DNA of 60,224 bases from Candidatus Loosdrechtia aerotolerans (GTDB lineage Bacteria; Planctomycetota; Brocadiia; Brocadiales; Brocadiaceae). The DNA is taken from assembly GCA_021646405.1 (NCBI GenBank), contig SOER01000004.1, positions 91,163-151,386 on the forward strand, given 5' to 3'. The notes beneath the pieces were generated by a model, which saw nothing but the letters and a program-made list of their open reading frames with translations, was not told where the DNA came from and searched no databases. Position 1 is the stretch's first letter. Every line of letters begins with the position of its first letter. This document shows positions 8,610-17,539 of this stretch, piece by piece. The position numbers were made by a program, and so were the translations under genes.

Positions 8610-10646
8610 ATGCTAAACACTGACGAATATAAAAACAACCTTCAGCAACACATTACTGAAATAATTCAAACATTGGAAAAATTCAAAGATTTACCAAACC
8701 TCAACCTAATCAACGAACAACTGATTGAATCCATTAAAAGCATAAATGAAATAATTGATAAAGGGATTTGCCATATAAAAAAGGACATAGAAGATATTAA
8801 AAACAATATTAGTTGGGATGTTTTAAATATTGCTTTTTTCGGCGAAACAAATGCAGGAAAAAGCACGTTGATCGAAGCCCTGATAAAAGGTAATGGTAGT
8901 TCAATAGGTGAAGGGCGTAAAGATTATACAAAAGAATTGAGTACTAAAAAATTTAAAGAGAAAGGATTTTCTAATATAAAGTTATTGGATATGCCAGGTA
9001 TTGAAGGTAATGAGAGTAAATATAGAAAAGAAATTAAAACAGCTGTTGAGAAATCACATATAATATTTTATGTAATTGGGACTGATAAAGAACCGGAAGA
9101 AGGAACAGTGAGAAAAATTAAGTCCTTTTTAAAAGATGAGGCAAAGGTATATTCTATTTTAAATGTAAGCGGAGAAGCATCAAGGTACAGACAAAAAACA
9201 GTATTGAAGGATGAAAAAATATTAAAAATCGAAGAGAGAACATTTGATAAATTTAAGGGACTCTTTTTTGGACATTATAAAGGAAATATTGTTCTGCATG
9301 CTAAATTAGGTTTTTTGTCAATTGCAAGATTAAATATCCCTGGAAATACTGAAAATGAAAGAAAATTTATAAAGGATCGAGAAAAAACCAAAGAAGTGTT
9401 TGTCTCTCTTAATAACGCATATAATTTTAGCAATCTGGAGGAATTACAAAAAACTATTACAGAACTTTCCCTGGACAGTGTGAATGAAATTATTGTTTCA
9501 AATACTTATAAGTTTTTAAAATCTTTAGATTCTGTGTTAACTAAAATTTTAAGAGAAAAAAAGAACTTTGACAAAACTTTTAAGGAATTACAAAAATTGA
9601 TAGACAGCACTTCTAATACTACTTCTGCAGTATTAGCAAAATACAATAGTGAAATACTTCATGCAATTGAAATTAAAATTGATCGGGCAAAAAGCGAGAT
9701 TCTAGAACATATTTATAGTGGAATAGATGCTGAAAATGATGAACATGTTATAAAGAAGGGAATAGATAGTATAAGCCATAAATGTAATAAAGAAATAGAA
9801 AAAGAGTGTAAAAATTTATTAGCAGATGCAAAAGAAGAAATCGAAACATTACTCAAAGAGTTTAAGAAGAGGGTCGATTTAAGTTTTAAATATAGTAATA
9901 TGAAAGGTGATATAGATATTACTAAAATAATTGAAAAAATTGAAATAAGTTTTAAGTATGTAATGGGCCAAATCACAGATGTAGGTTTATCAGTATGGGG
10001 AGTTATTGCTACTTATGCAATACATCCGGTAGTAGGAATAATTACCACGATATTATTTATATTAAAAAAAATATATGACTGGTTTTCTTATGATCCTAAT
10101 AAACGGAAAAGAGAGGCAAAACAAAAGGCATATTCTGATGTGGAATCGTCGTTTAATAAAATGAAAGCTGAAGTGCAAATAAATATAAAAAAAGAATTTG
10201 AGAAAATAAGGAGTAGTGTAGAAGAAACACTAAAAGAAATTCGTTATTATTTAAAAGGTATTAAAAATTTTGGATTTTCCATGAATGAAAAAATAGAACA
10301 ACTTAATAATACAAAAACAGAAATAAGTACATTATTAACAAAATATATTATTGGTAATAATGTAGAAATAGCATACGTGGACTTACAGCTTGAGAAAATG
10401 TGTATCATAGGAAAACAACTACCTGATAAAATGGGACCCTTTCGGATAAAAGATATTAGCATTTATGAAAATGCAGGAGATTTACTTAATGCTATACTTG
10501 TTAAAACTAAACACGATTTCGAAAAGAATAATAGTATGTTGGTTGTAGATAAAAATATAGACGAATTTAAATACAGGGCTTTGGATACTTTCATCAAAAG
10601 AGATACATTTATTGGGTTAAAAAGCGTAAGAAGGAGGGTATTATGA
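8610..10646 (+). CDS. Dynamin-like GTPase (membrane-active)
   Basis: The protein has 678 residues. The GTPase domain has a P-loop GETNAGKST (about residues 77-85) and a switch II DMPGIEG (about 128-134). Long helical stretches rich in Lys and Glu follow, as in the stalk of bacterial dynamins. A hydrophobic region at about 453-490 (VGLSVWGVIATYAIHPVVGIIT) could insert in a membrane like the dynamin paddle. Tandem dynamin-like genes, such as the LeoA type, are known in bacteria and act in membrane remodelling; some have been linked to phage protection. The stop overlaps the next start by four bases. Codon use is AT-rich compared with the secretion operon, which suggests transfer. Confidence 0.8.
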   Translation: MLNTDEYKNNLQQHITEIIQTLEKFKDLPNLNLINEQLIESIKSINEIIDKGICHIKKDIEDIKNNISWDVLNIAFFGETNAGKSTLIEALIKGNGSSIGEGRKDYTKELSTKKFKEKGFSNIKLLDMPGIEGNESKYRKEIKTAVEKSHIIFYVIGTDKEPEEGTVRKIKSFLKDEAKVYSILNVSGEASRYRQKTVLKDEKILKIEERTFDKFKGLFFGHYKGNIVLHAKLGFLSIARLNIPGNTENERKFIKDREKTKEVFVSLNNAYNFSNLEELQKTITELSLDSVNEIIVSNTYKFLKSLDSVLTKILREKKNFDKTFKELQKLIDSTSNTTSAVLAKYNSEILHAIEIKIDRAKSEILEHIYSGIDAENDEHVIKKGIDSISHKCNKEIEKECKNLLADAKEEIETLLKEFKKRVDLSFKYSNMKGDIDITKIIEKIEISFKYVMGQITDVGLSVWGVIATYAIHPVVGIITTILFILKKIYDWFSYDPNKRKREAKQKAYSDVESSFNKMKAEVQINIKKEFEKIRSSVEETLKEIRYYLKGIKNFGFSMNEKIEQLNNTKTEISTLLTKYIIGNNVEIAYVDLQLEKMCIIGKQLPDKMGPFRIKDISIYENAGDLLNAILVKTKHDFEKNNSMLVVDKNIDEFKYRALDTFIKRDTFIGLKSVRRRVL

Positions 10647-11392
10647 TAGAAAGTTTTATAGAAAAAAAGCAGGAATTACTCGGTAAACTAAAGAGATTAA
10701 ATGAAAAATTTTATGAGTTTGAAAATTCTTACGAATTGGATTTAAGTGAACTTAAAGCAAAAGTAAACGAGTTAACTGAAAATCTTGCGAAAGAAAAATT
10801 TTCTATTGCTTTAGTTGGCGCTTTTGCAGAAGGTAAATCTACTATAGTGTCAGCCATTACAGAAAGATTAGACATTAAAATTGCACCAGAACCTAGTACA
10901 TGTGATATTATGCGTTATGAATATGATGATTGGCTTATTGTTGACACACCCGGTCTATTTTCTGAAAAACTACTACATGATGAACTTACAAGGAAATATA
11001 TCTCAGAAGCAAATATAGTTATTTATACCCTCGATCCTGTTAATCCATTAAAGAACAGTCACCAAGTAACAATAAAGTGGCTTTTGTCAGATATAAACAA
11101 GATTAATTCCACAATCTTTGTGATAAATAAAATGGATGAAAGGGCTGATCTGGAGGATGAGGAAGATTATAAGAGAATCAGTGATATCAAAATAGAAGTT
11201 GTTGTTGATACCCTAAAACAAATTATTGAATTGAAATCTTTGCCTAAGATAGTATGTGTTTCTGGCGACCCTTATGGGTATGGTTTAAAACATTGGTTTG
11301 AAAACTTAAACGAATATAAGAAATTATCAAGAATAGAAAATCTTTGTAATGAAATTAATCGTTTTATAAAATCGGCAAGGGACAGACTATAG
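10643..11392 (+). CDS. Second dynamin-like GTPase, truncated by IS630
   Basis: The protein has 249 residues. After a coiled-coil start come the P-loop GAFAEGKST (about residues 59-67), switch II DTPGLFS and the G4 motif NKMDE, so a full G domain is present. Dynamin-type proteins normally continue for several hundred residues; here the frame ends exactly where the IS630 element begins, and the TAG stop consists of the first bases of its terminal repeat. The missing C-terminal part is not found on the other side of the element. It overlaps the upstream GTPase gene and was probably its heterotypic partner. Confidence 0.8.
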   Translation: MIESFIEKKQELLGKLKRLNEKFYEFENSYELDLSELKAKVNELTENLAKEKFSIALVGAFAEGKSTIVSAITERLDIKIAPEPSTCDIMRYEYDDWLIVDTPGLFSEKLLHDELTRKYISEANIVIYTLDPVNPLKNSHQVTIKWLLSDINKINSTIFVINKMDERADLEDEEDYKRISDIKIEVVVDTLKQIIELKSLPKIVCVSGDPYGYGLKHWFENLNEYKKLSRIENLCNEINRFIKSARDRL

Positions 11393-12549
11393 TTAATAAC
11401 AAATGAAACCGAACAGGAAATAAAATTGTTTAAAAGGATACTTCTGTACGTTATGAAAGTTTGTAAACAAGTTATACGAGGAGGTATCCTATGCTTCAAT
11501 TGGATCCGAAATGGGGAGAAACAGCAGAAACCCTGCTTCAGAAAAGTATTGCTACTGAAAATAAGCGTTTGAGAGAACGATATCTGGCATTGGCACTTAT
11601 TGCCTCTGGCAAATCGGTACAGAGTGTTGCCAGGCAAATCCACCGGAGACGTCAGACCGTAAGTGAATGGGTGCATAGTTTTAATCAGAAAGGAATAGAG
11701 GGTTTGGTGCCAGAGTTCAAAAGCCCTCAAGAACCATCTCTGAGCAAAGAGGAATTTGAGGTCTTGTATCAGGCAATACAAAAGCCTCCACGCCAGAGTG
11801 GGATAAAAACTGGTCGCTGGAGTGGTAAGAGTGTGGCCGCTTATATAAAAAAGGTATTTGGGAAAACGGTTCATCCCCATACAGCACGGCGGTATTTGCG
11901 TCGGTTGGGCTTTGTACTGAAGAAGCCCCACAAGAAGTTTATCAAAGCCAATGAAAAAGACCAGAAAGCATTCGCCATGGCTCTTGAGCACGTGGAGCAA
12001 AGTCGACCAGGCAAGAGTGTTACGGTCTGGATCGATGAAGGACATATCTGGCAGGATGCCCTTCTCAGACGAATGTGGTGTCCCAGGGAACAAGAGGCCA
12101 TAGTTGATTCTCTGAGCCCTGGCAAGAAGAAACTCTCTTTTTATGTTGCTGTAGTACGACCTCTGGGGAAAATTATCACGCTGCAAGTGAAGAAGTTTAA
12201 TCAAGAAAACACTGCTCGATTTCTGAAGAAAATCCGTGCTTGTTTGCCAGGCTATCATATTGATGCTATTTGGGATAATGCACCTTATCATCTGGGTACT
12301 ATTACAAAACAGACGGGGAAAGAAACCGATATTCATATACATCATTTACCTTCTCATAGTCCAAAGATGAATGCAGCTGAACAATGGATTCGATGGGCGA
12401 AAGAAGCCCTTTCCTATAATATCTGTTGGGAAACTCTTAAGACGTTAATTCGATCGTTCAATGGCTTTGTTGCCTCTATGGCTCAGAGAACTTCTGAAGT
12501 ACTTTCTCGGTGTGTTTCTTATTTGTTCGGTTTCAACTGCTGTTAACTA
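11390..12549 (+). mobile_element. Complete IS630-family insertion sequence (1160 bp)
   Basis: The ends are 26-base inverted repeats with 22 matches, starting TAGTTAA and sharing TGAAACCGAACA. They are flanked by TA on both sides (11388-11389 and 12550-12551), the TA target duplication expected for the IS630/Tc1 group. The single transposase gene fills most of the element. Insertion truncated the upstream GTPase gene. The transposase stop codon also lies within the right terminal repeat. Confidence 0.9.
11491..12546 (+). CDS. IS630-family transposase
   Basis: The protein has 351 residues. The N-terminal half has helix-turn-helix segments (SVQSVARQIHRRRQTVSEWVH), then a second winged helix with RYLRRLGFVLKKP. 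The DDE catalytic domain has D in VWIDEGH, D in IWDNAPYH and E in MNAAEQWIRWAKE. It carries out cut-and-paste transposition at TA. AGGAGG lies just before the ATG. Unlike the second IS630 at the right edge, it is one uninterrupted frame, so this copy may be active. Confidence 0.95.
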   Translation: MLQLDPKWGETAETLLQKSIATENKRLRERYLALALIASGKSVQSVARQIHRRRQTVSEWVHSFNQKGIEGLVPEFKSPQEPSLSKEEFEVLYQAIQKPPRQSGIKTGRWSGKSVAAYIKKVFGKTVHPHTARRYLRRLGFVLKKPHKKFIKANEKDQKAFAMALEHVEQSRPGKSVTVWIDEGHIWQDALLRRMWCPREQEAIVDSLSPGKKKLSFYVAVVRPLGKIITLQVKKFNQENTARFLKKIRACLPGYHIDAIWDNAPYHLGTITKQTGKETDIHIHHLPSHSPKMNAAEQWIRWAKEALSYNICWETLKTLIRSFNGFVASMAQRTSEVLSRCVSYLFGFNCC

Positions 12550-12580
12550 TAAATGTAACCTTTTAACAGGAGAACAATCC

Positions 12581-13333
12581 ATGCGTCAATTCATTCTATC
12601 CGTATTGTTTATCATCGGCTTCTTAGGATACGCTCAGTCCCTTCAGGCAAAGGTATACACCCCTGTAGTCATAGAGCCGTACAGTGAGGAGAGCCTCAGG
12701 ATAATCAACTGGTCTCTCAGCTCATTTAAGACAAGCTTCGACCGGGTGAAAGAGGACAGTGCCGGTTTACTTCAGGCGGTTAAAAAGAATAAGGCAAATC
12801 AGACCCCGGAGAATGCTGCTCATGTAACAGAGAAGGCAGGACAGGTACTGTATACTACTATAGAATTTGTCAGGAATGGGCAGGAGTCTATTCAGAAAGT
12901 AGTCCCTGAATTACAAAATTACAGAAAATACTTACTCAAGATTTCTGCCAGTATGGAAAATGAGGAGAATTCATTACTTTCGGAACGGGCAAACTGGGTA
13001 AAAGAGGAGGCAAAGAACATCGAGAGGTTAATAAATGGGCTGGGAAAGACGGAGAAGGACTTAAAGCTGATAAAGAATGATCTGGCGATGTTAACAACGG
13101 CATGGCTCCATAGTGAACAAATCAGAAGAGAATTACGAAAGGGTTTTGGAGGAGGGAAGATTGGCAGCCTGTACAGGGATTTATCAGGGGTAGTTGATAC
13201 ACTCTCGGATATTAAGGGGATTATTACCGGTTTGTTAAAGGACAGCAGCCTTGGATCAGTGGAGGAATACGAAGAAGGGATAGAGGCATACAATACCTCA
13301 GTACGGAATTACTTCGGTGGTGTACGAAGGTGA
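12581..13333 (+). CDS. Exported coiled-coil protein of unknown function
   Basis: The protein has 250 residues with a signal peptide (basic start, hydrophobic FILSVLFIIGFLGYA, likely cleavage after SLQA). The mature part is almost all alpha-helical with long charged heptad-like stretches and a glycine-rich turn (GFGGGKIG) near residue 207. I recognise no family. AGGAGA precedes the ATG; its 5' region begins only 32 bases beyond the IS630 end, so its original promoter may have been replaced. It resembles the next gene in size and layout, and the two may be periplasmic partners. Confidence 0.65.
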   Translation: MRQFILSVLFIIGFLGYAQSLQAKVYTPVVIEPYSEESLRIINWSLSSFKTSFDRVKEDSAGLLQAVKKNKANQTPENAAHVTEKAGQVLYTTIEFVRNGQESIQKVVPELQNYRKYLLKISASMENEENSLLSERANWVKEEAKNIERLINGLGKTEKDLKLIKNDLAMLTTAWLHSEQIRRELRKGFGGGKIGSLYRDLSGVVDTLSDIKGIITGLLKDSSLGSVEEYEEGIEAYNTSVRNYFGGVRR

Positions 13334-13408
13334 GGATATTGAAAGAATGTTGAAACCACGGATTTCACAGAAGGTTAAGTTTTCATACAGAAATCTCAGA
13401 GTGATGAT

Positions 13409-13437
13409 TGTAGAGCGAAGAGCCTCTTCGCTCTACA
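13409..13437. repeat. REP-like hairpin (GTAGAGCGAAG type)
   Basis: This is a near-perfect palindrome: TAGAGCGAAGAG, then CTCTTCGCTCTA. It is one of roughly two dozen copies in the window and sits between the two exported coiled-coil genes. The family is probably mobilised by the RAYT protein at 22119-22739. Confidence 0.85.
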
Positions 13438-13464
13438 GGTAATTTTTTATAAGGAGACATTACC

Positions 13465-14064
13465 ATGTTCAGGATAATACCATTAATAATGTTTGCTATA
13501 ATTTTCGTGCAGAATGTTTTTATTCCCAGCGTATTTTCTCAAGTTAATACTGCTACAACCCAGCAACAAGCAGAACAATCAGATGAGGAGAAACAGACCA
13601 TAAGACAGAGGGAGGAGAATGGGTTGAATCTGGCAAGGCAGGCTATATTACTGGCGGACCCTTATCCCGGTTTAAAAAAATCAGTAAAGATGAAGGGTGA
13701 ACAAATTCAGGAGCTTACGAAGAGGAAAACAGCTATTCAGGCAATGATCCAGAGGACAAAGATAGAGTTGAATAAGAAAACCAGTGAATTTGCGAATAAT
13801 CCACATATACTGGAGATTGCCAGGAAACTTTATACCAAAAAGATGAATGAATTGAAGCAGGAGCTTGCAGAGATTGATACAGTATTACCGGGGATACAGA
13901 TAGAATTAACAGAGGATACGATAGAACTCCAGGCTGAGGAGCTTGTACGGGTAAAAGAGAAGAACGCTTCCGGGGAGATGGACGATATCTATGAGAAGGC
14001 CGTTATGGACCGGTTCCAGCATGGCGCTCAATTGTTAGATTCGACGAATCTTGATAAACCTTAA
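13465..14064 (+). CDS. Exported coiled-coil protein of unknown function
   Basis: The protein has 199 residues with a signal peptide (hydrophobic IIPLIMFAIIFVQNVFIP, likely cleavage after VFS). The mature protein begins with a Gln-rich stretch and continues as a charged helical region predicted to form coiled coils, with no cysteines. No family is recognised. AAGGAGA precedes the ATG. Its neighbour at 12581 has the same layout, so a paired envelope role is plausible but not shown. Confidence 0.65.
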   Translation: MFRIIPLIMFAIIFVQNVFIPSVFSQVNTATTQQQAEQSDEEKQTIRQREENGLNLARQAILLADPYPGLKKSVKMKGEQIQELTKRKTAIQAMIQRTKIELNKKTSEFANNPHILEIARKLYTKKMNELKQELAEIDTVLPGIQIELTEDTIELQAEELVRVKEKNASGEMDDIYEKAVMDRFQHGAQLLDSTNLDKP

Positions 14065-14756
14065 CGTTAACAAGGAGAGGTTACAAAGGGGCCTTTTCAA
14101 TTTCAGAACCTCGGTCTTTTATGGATATGACATTCAAGAGGTTTCAGATGAAGAGGTTCTCAATAATATATGTGCAGGTGTTAAGATAATTCAGTGCGTG
14201 GGAAAGGAGAGAGAAAAGACAAAAGATCCCTCCCCCTTCGATAGTGAAATCCGAAATGCTAAATCCGAAATACGAAACAAATTCTCAATTTTCAAATGTT
14301 CAAAGTACGGTTTTCTCCCCCTCTGGAGGGGGCGAAGGGGGAGGGAAAAGCTATCGCTCTGCACCAGGCCCCATGGTAGCTCTGATGGTATGATACATCA
14401 GCCTTACAAGAAATTTTTCCAACGTGACAGGGAAACCTCTTGGATGTCAGATCTATCTTGGTGTCTTGGTGTCTTTGTGTGAGGATCAGAAAAAGTACCG
14501 CATTGTTCCTTAGCTTGATGCATATGGCCGAAGGGGGAGGGAAAAAGTTTAGTAACAAAATATACTTGAAAATATTTTCAAACGTGTTATAAATGGAATC
14601 CTTCTTAGATAAGAAACATCCCGTGAACATGGTAAACGTATTTCTGCGGTTGAAGGTCTTCAGCCTGTGAGATTGCCGATGCTGCCATTGCTATCTTAAA
14701 ATTTGTATCGTATTTCTGTTATTCATAAACAGTCTTGAAAGGAAAGAGAATAGGAT
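14065..14756. other. Gene-poor stretch with low-level repeats
   Basis: I find no credible gene here. Frames in this stretch start within degraded, C- and G-run sequence and lack ribosome-binding sites. A palindromic CCCCCTC/GAGGGGG segment lies at about 14318-14345, a type also seen at 55146-55371, and a related partial GAAGGGGGAGGGAAAA string lies at about 14530. Confidence 0.5.
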
Positions 14757-15596
14757 ATGGGCTGTACTTTGCATGTGACAAAGAAAGATTATGAACAGAT
14801 CAGGGAAACGGCAAAAAAGATGGTATCTCCTGCCGCCAGTGTTTTAATGAAAAACTACAAAAACGCTGTTAACAAACTTGATTCAAAAACCAGAGAGTAC
14901 CTGCAAGACTTATTCAAGAACCAAAAAGTAGATACAATGAAGCTTGTTATGGCAATGGCAAACGGAAATGTATCACAAAAACAGATTGCGTCATTACCAT
15001 CTGCCCTCAAAAACATTGAAAGTAAGAACAGGAACGTCCTGGACTTATTTAACCGCATTCATCATTCATCCTGGAAATCCGGAAATGCTGATAGCATGGT
15101 ATATAAGGTGCTGGCCACTTCCCGGTTGCTAAATCGGTCCGGTAATGGGTTTTCTATAAAAAAAGATGATTCGTTTGTTATTGGCCGGCATTTAAAGGTA
15201 CAGTATCCCACTTCCAGATCTAATACAGATTCTCTCCTTCACGAAGCCGTTGATACGATGAAGGTCTTTGCTAAAGAGGGTGTGAGTTTTCTGGAAGATT
15301 CACTAAAGGTATTTATGCCTCAACCGCATGGCCTGGAATCAGACCTTACGATACGTCGCGGCGGACAAAGCATTGGCGTTGATTTTAGCTACAAGAAGGG
15401 TGATAGCAATTGTACGGTAAGCAAAGAAAAGCTTCAACAGATTGCAGACAGTTTAGAGACTGGGCGCTTTCGGGAATATCATATCGTGAGTAACAGCAAT
15501 TTTACCAGGGAAACAAGACAGATAGTTGAAACGATCAACAGCGAACTGGAAGCATCCGGGAAACATACAATAGGGCTTCATGAAAAGGTAAGCTAG
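14757..15596 (+). CDS. Hypothetical protein, possible PD-(D/E)XK-like C-terminus
   Basis: The protein has 279 residues and no recognised family. The N-terminal half is helical. The C-terminal part has LESDLTIRRGGQSIGVDFSYKKG (broken here as LESDLTIRRGG and SIGVDFSYKKG), in which E/D, D and K are spaced roughly as in PD-(D/E)XK nucleases, followed by a helix and a VSNSNFTRETRQI segment that often carries the last core strand in such folds. This is only a motif-level suggestion. The window places it next to a MITE and a SUKH protein, a context common for toxin or defence genes. Confidence 0.5.
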   Translation: MGCTLHVTKKDYEQIRETAKKMVSPAASVLMKNYKNAVNKLDSKTREYLQDLFKNQKVDTMKLVMAMANGNVSQKQIASLPSALKNIESKNRNVLDLFNRIHHSSWKSGNADSMVYKVLATSRLLNRSGNGFSIKKDDSFVIGRHLKVQYPTSRSNTDSLLHEAVDTMKVFAKEGVSFLEDSLKVFMPQPHGLESDLTIRRGGQSIGVDFSYKKGDSNCTVSKEKLQQIADSLETGRFREYHIVSNSNFTRETRQIVETINSELEASGKHTIGLHEKVS

Positions 15597-15599
15597 TTA

Positions 15600-15722
15600 T
15601 AGTATCCAGGGGATGAAACCGAACAGTATTTTAGACCGGGTGGCACGGACAAACTTGTTTGTCCGTGATGGTGTAATTAAATCCTTGTTCATTTTTGTTC
15701 GGTTTTCGTATATGTAATACTA
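15600..15722. mobile_element. IS630-type MITE (123 bp)
   Basis: The element starts TAGTATC and ends in its complement, is flanked by TA on both sides, and both ends share AAACCGAACA with the terminal repeats of the IS630 at 11390-12549. It has no coding capacity. Its centre holds a perfect 11-bp hairpin, CACGGACAAAC paired with GTTTGTCCGTG. This fits a miniature element mobilised in trans by an IS630 transposase. Confidence 0.75.
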
Positions 15723-15807
15723 TAAATCGGCATTTGTGATTTTTTCGAAAACCGCAGGTAACCGTGGAATTCCCATACATAAATAATGTCTTCGGCTAAT
15801 TTTTTAT

Positions 15808-15836
15808 GTAGGGCGAAGTGTCACTTCGCCCTATAA
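15808..15836. repeat. REP-like hairpin (GTAGGGCGAAG type)
   Basis: Palindrome GGGCGAAGTG/CACTTCGCCC, a G-variant of the REP family. It covers a possible GTG start of the following gene, and I therefore place that gene's start downstream at 15884. Confidence 0.8.
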
Positions 15837-15883
15837 TCAGCGCATTAAAATTTTCATATATTCAGATTACGGAAAAAAGTAGA

Positions 15884-17521
15884 ATGGCGCCGGCATTAGC
15901 TTTAGCAGAGGATGCATGGTATGAAACCCTCCAGGAATTTTCAGGTGAAATAAAAACCTCACATCCGGTTTCGGATGAAGATATTGAAAAGGTTGAACGT
16001 GAGTTGGGACTTACGTTTCCAACCCCTTACCGGAATTTTATCAAAAAAGCCGGGATACTTCAGGCAGACTACCTCGGTATTTATGGGATTTTCCCGGATG
16101 ATCCTGAAACCTTTTCCGTTTCTGATCTTACCGCATTTCTGCGCCTTTTTGATTCAGATTTTCCGGGAAGTTTTTTGCCATTCCGGGAACTCGGGGAAGA
16201 GAAATTTGCCTGCCTTGACTGTTCAGAAGACGGTTCGTCGCACGTTATTCTCTGGGACTGCAATTCGAAACCCGGGGAAAAAAAGAAGACACTGGATGAA
16301 GGCTTTGAGGAATACCTGAATCGTCTTATAGATAACTGGAGGTGGTGGAAAAGGGGGCTGGAACGGCTTGAACAGCATATCAACAGGATCGGCTTTCAGT
16401 ATGACCATCAGGAAGGTGGACAGTTACCCCGCAGCCATATATGGAGACCATACCGGTTCTGTGTTCAGGATATAGTATTAGGTATCACCGTGATCAGGCA
16501 CGATAAACAGTACAACCGTTTGGTGGTGGACGTATTTTTGACCGCTGAGATTCCCGAGTATGAAGCTGACAGTGGTTGTCGTGCTCTGGTATTAATTCTT
16601 TTATCTGATGCTTACAAGACTGGTGGATCAATGGAGATCCGGTTTACAAAAAACGTAGAGGGGGGCCGGGTTCCCCGTGAATTGTGTGAACTGGCTGAAA
16701 GATTGGGCGTTATCCTTGCCCACGTATCAGAAGGTGGTATTACGCCGAAAGAGTCAAAAGACCTGTATCTTGCCCTGTCCGAATTCCGGAAGGAGCTGAG
16801 GGATAAAATCATGGTGCTCGATAAAGCCGGCAGCCTCTCTGCCGTAAGTGCAGCATATGCCGTTCACCGCGGGGTATGGACACATCAGGAATTTGAAAGT
16901 CTGCTCCTCAGTAGCCGGTTTCCTGAATCACTGCAGAAGGGAAGCTTTCCTCCGGAAATCTGGCATCTCTTTTATTATGATTTAATTCACTGCCGTATGG
17001 CCACTATGGGTGGTTACCTCGACCGGCAGTTAACGAGGCGCGATCATGTCCTTTCAGAAGAAAGCCAGGGGGCAGTCCTGGAACTGGAAGATGACGAACG
17101 TAATGTGGAAATCGAATTTGACCCGGCATATTGCGCCAAGATTTATAAATTCTCTGACCCTGATGAAACGGTCACTGTTCCATGGGTTTTTCATGAAGAT
17201 GCAGTTCGGGAATTATCATACGGACAAACATTAAAGGTGCTCATACGTGCCCATGAATTTGAGGACATGGAGCACTATTGGCAGGATGATCTGAACCGGG
17301 CAAACGAGCTGAAAAACAGGGATAATCAAAACGGTCTGTCATCATTTGTCTGTGTAATGTACCTGTCCGATTTCAAAAGGCTTGAGCCGGATGTTATTAG
17401 CAGGATATCTGAAGAATTCAAAAATACGGAGATACCGATCATTATTTGTCCTGATTTTGCAGCTCTGTTGGACCAGGAGATTGTCCGTCGTTTGGAATCA
17501 GTCAAGGTTATGCGGCAATAA
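15884..17521 (+). CDS. SMI1/KNR4 (SUKH) domain protein
   Basis: The protein has 545 residues. Residues about 20-135 match the SUKH fold: VSDEDIEKVERELGLTFPTPYRNF, then a GIYGIFPDD turn, a PFRELGEEKFACLD strand and ending LNRLIDNW. SUKH proteins are often immunity proteins against polymorphic toxins or nucleases. The long remainder (about 150-545) is not recognised; it has alternating beta and helical stretches and no clear catalytic motif. An upstream GTG at 15818 lies inside a REP hairpin, so ATG 15884 is preferred. No obvious toxin lies alongside unless the neighbours at 14757 or 18047 act as one. Confidence 0.7.
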   Translation: MAPALALAEDAWYETLQEFSGEIKTSHPVSDEDIEKVERELGLTFPTPYRNFIKKAGILQADYLGIYGIFPDDPETFSVSDLTAFLRLFDSDFPGSFLPFRELGEEKFACLDCSEDGSSHVILWDCNSKPGEKKKTLDEGFEEYLNRLIDNWRWWKRGLERLEQHINRIGFQYDHQEGGQLPRSHIWRPYRFCVQDIVLGITVIRHDKQYNRLVVDVFLTAEIPEYEADSGCRALVLILLSDAYKTGGSMEIRFTKNVEGGRVPRELCELAERLGVILAHVSEGGITPKESKDLYLALSEFRKELRDKIMVLDKAGSLSAVSAAYAVHRGVWTHQEFESLLLSSRFPESLQKGSFPPEIWHLFYYDLIHCRMATMGGYLDRQLTRRDHVLSEESQGAVLELEDDERNVEIEFDPAYCAKIYKFSDPDETVTVPWVFHEDAVRELSYGQTLKVLIRAHEFEDMEHYWQDDLNRANELKNRDNQNGLSSFVCVMYLSDFKRLEPDVISRISEEFKNTEIPIIICPDFAALLDQEIVRRLESVKVMRQ

Positions 17522-17539
17522 AGTTACGGGGAACAAATA

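Noticed and set aside
11272-12345. Long minus-strand frame of 357 codons
   Set aside because: It is the antisense of the IS630 transposase and has no family features.
14051-14482. Open frame of 143 codons after the coiled-coil gene
   Set aside because: It runs through C/G-run palindromic sequence, has no ribosome-binding site and no protein-like composition.
15818-15883. GTG start for the SUKH protein
   Set aside because: It is part of a REP hairpin, and ATG 15884 gives a normal start.
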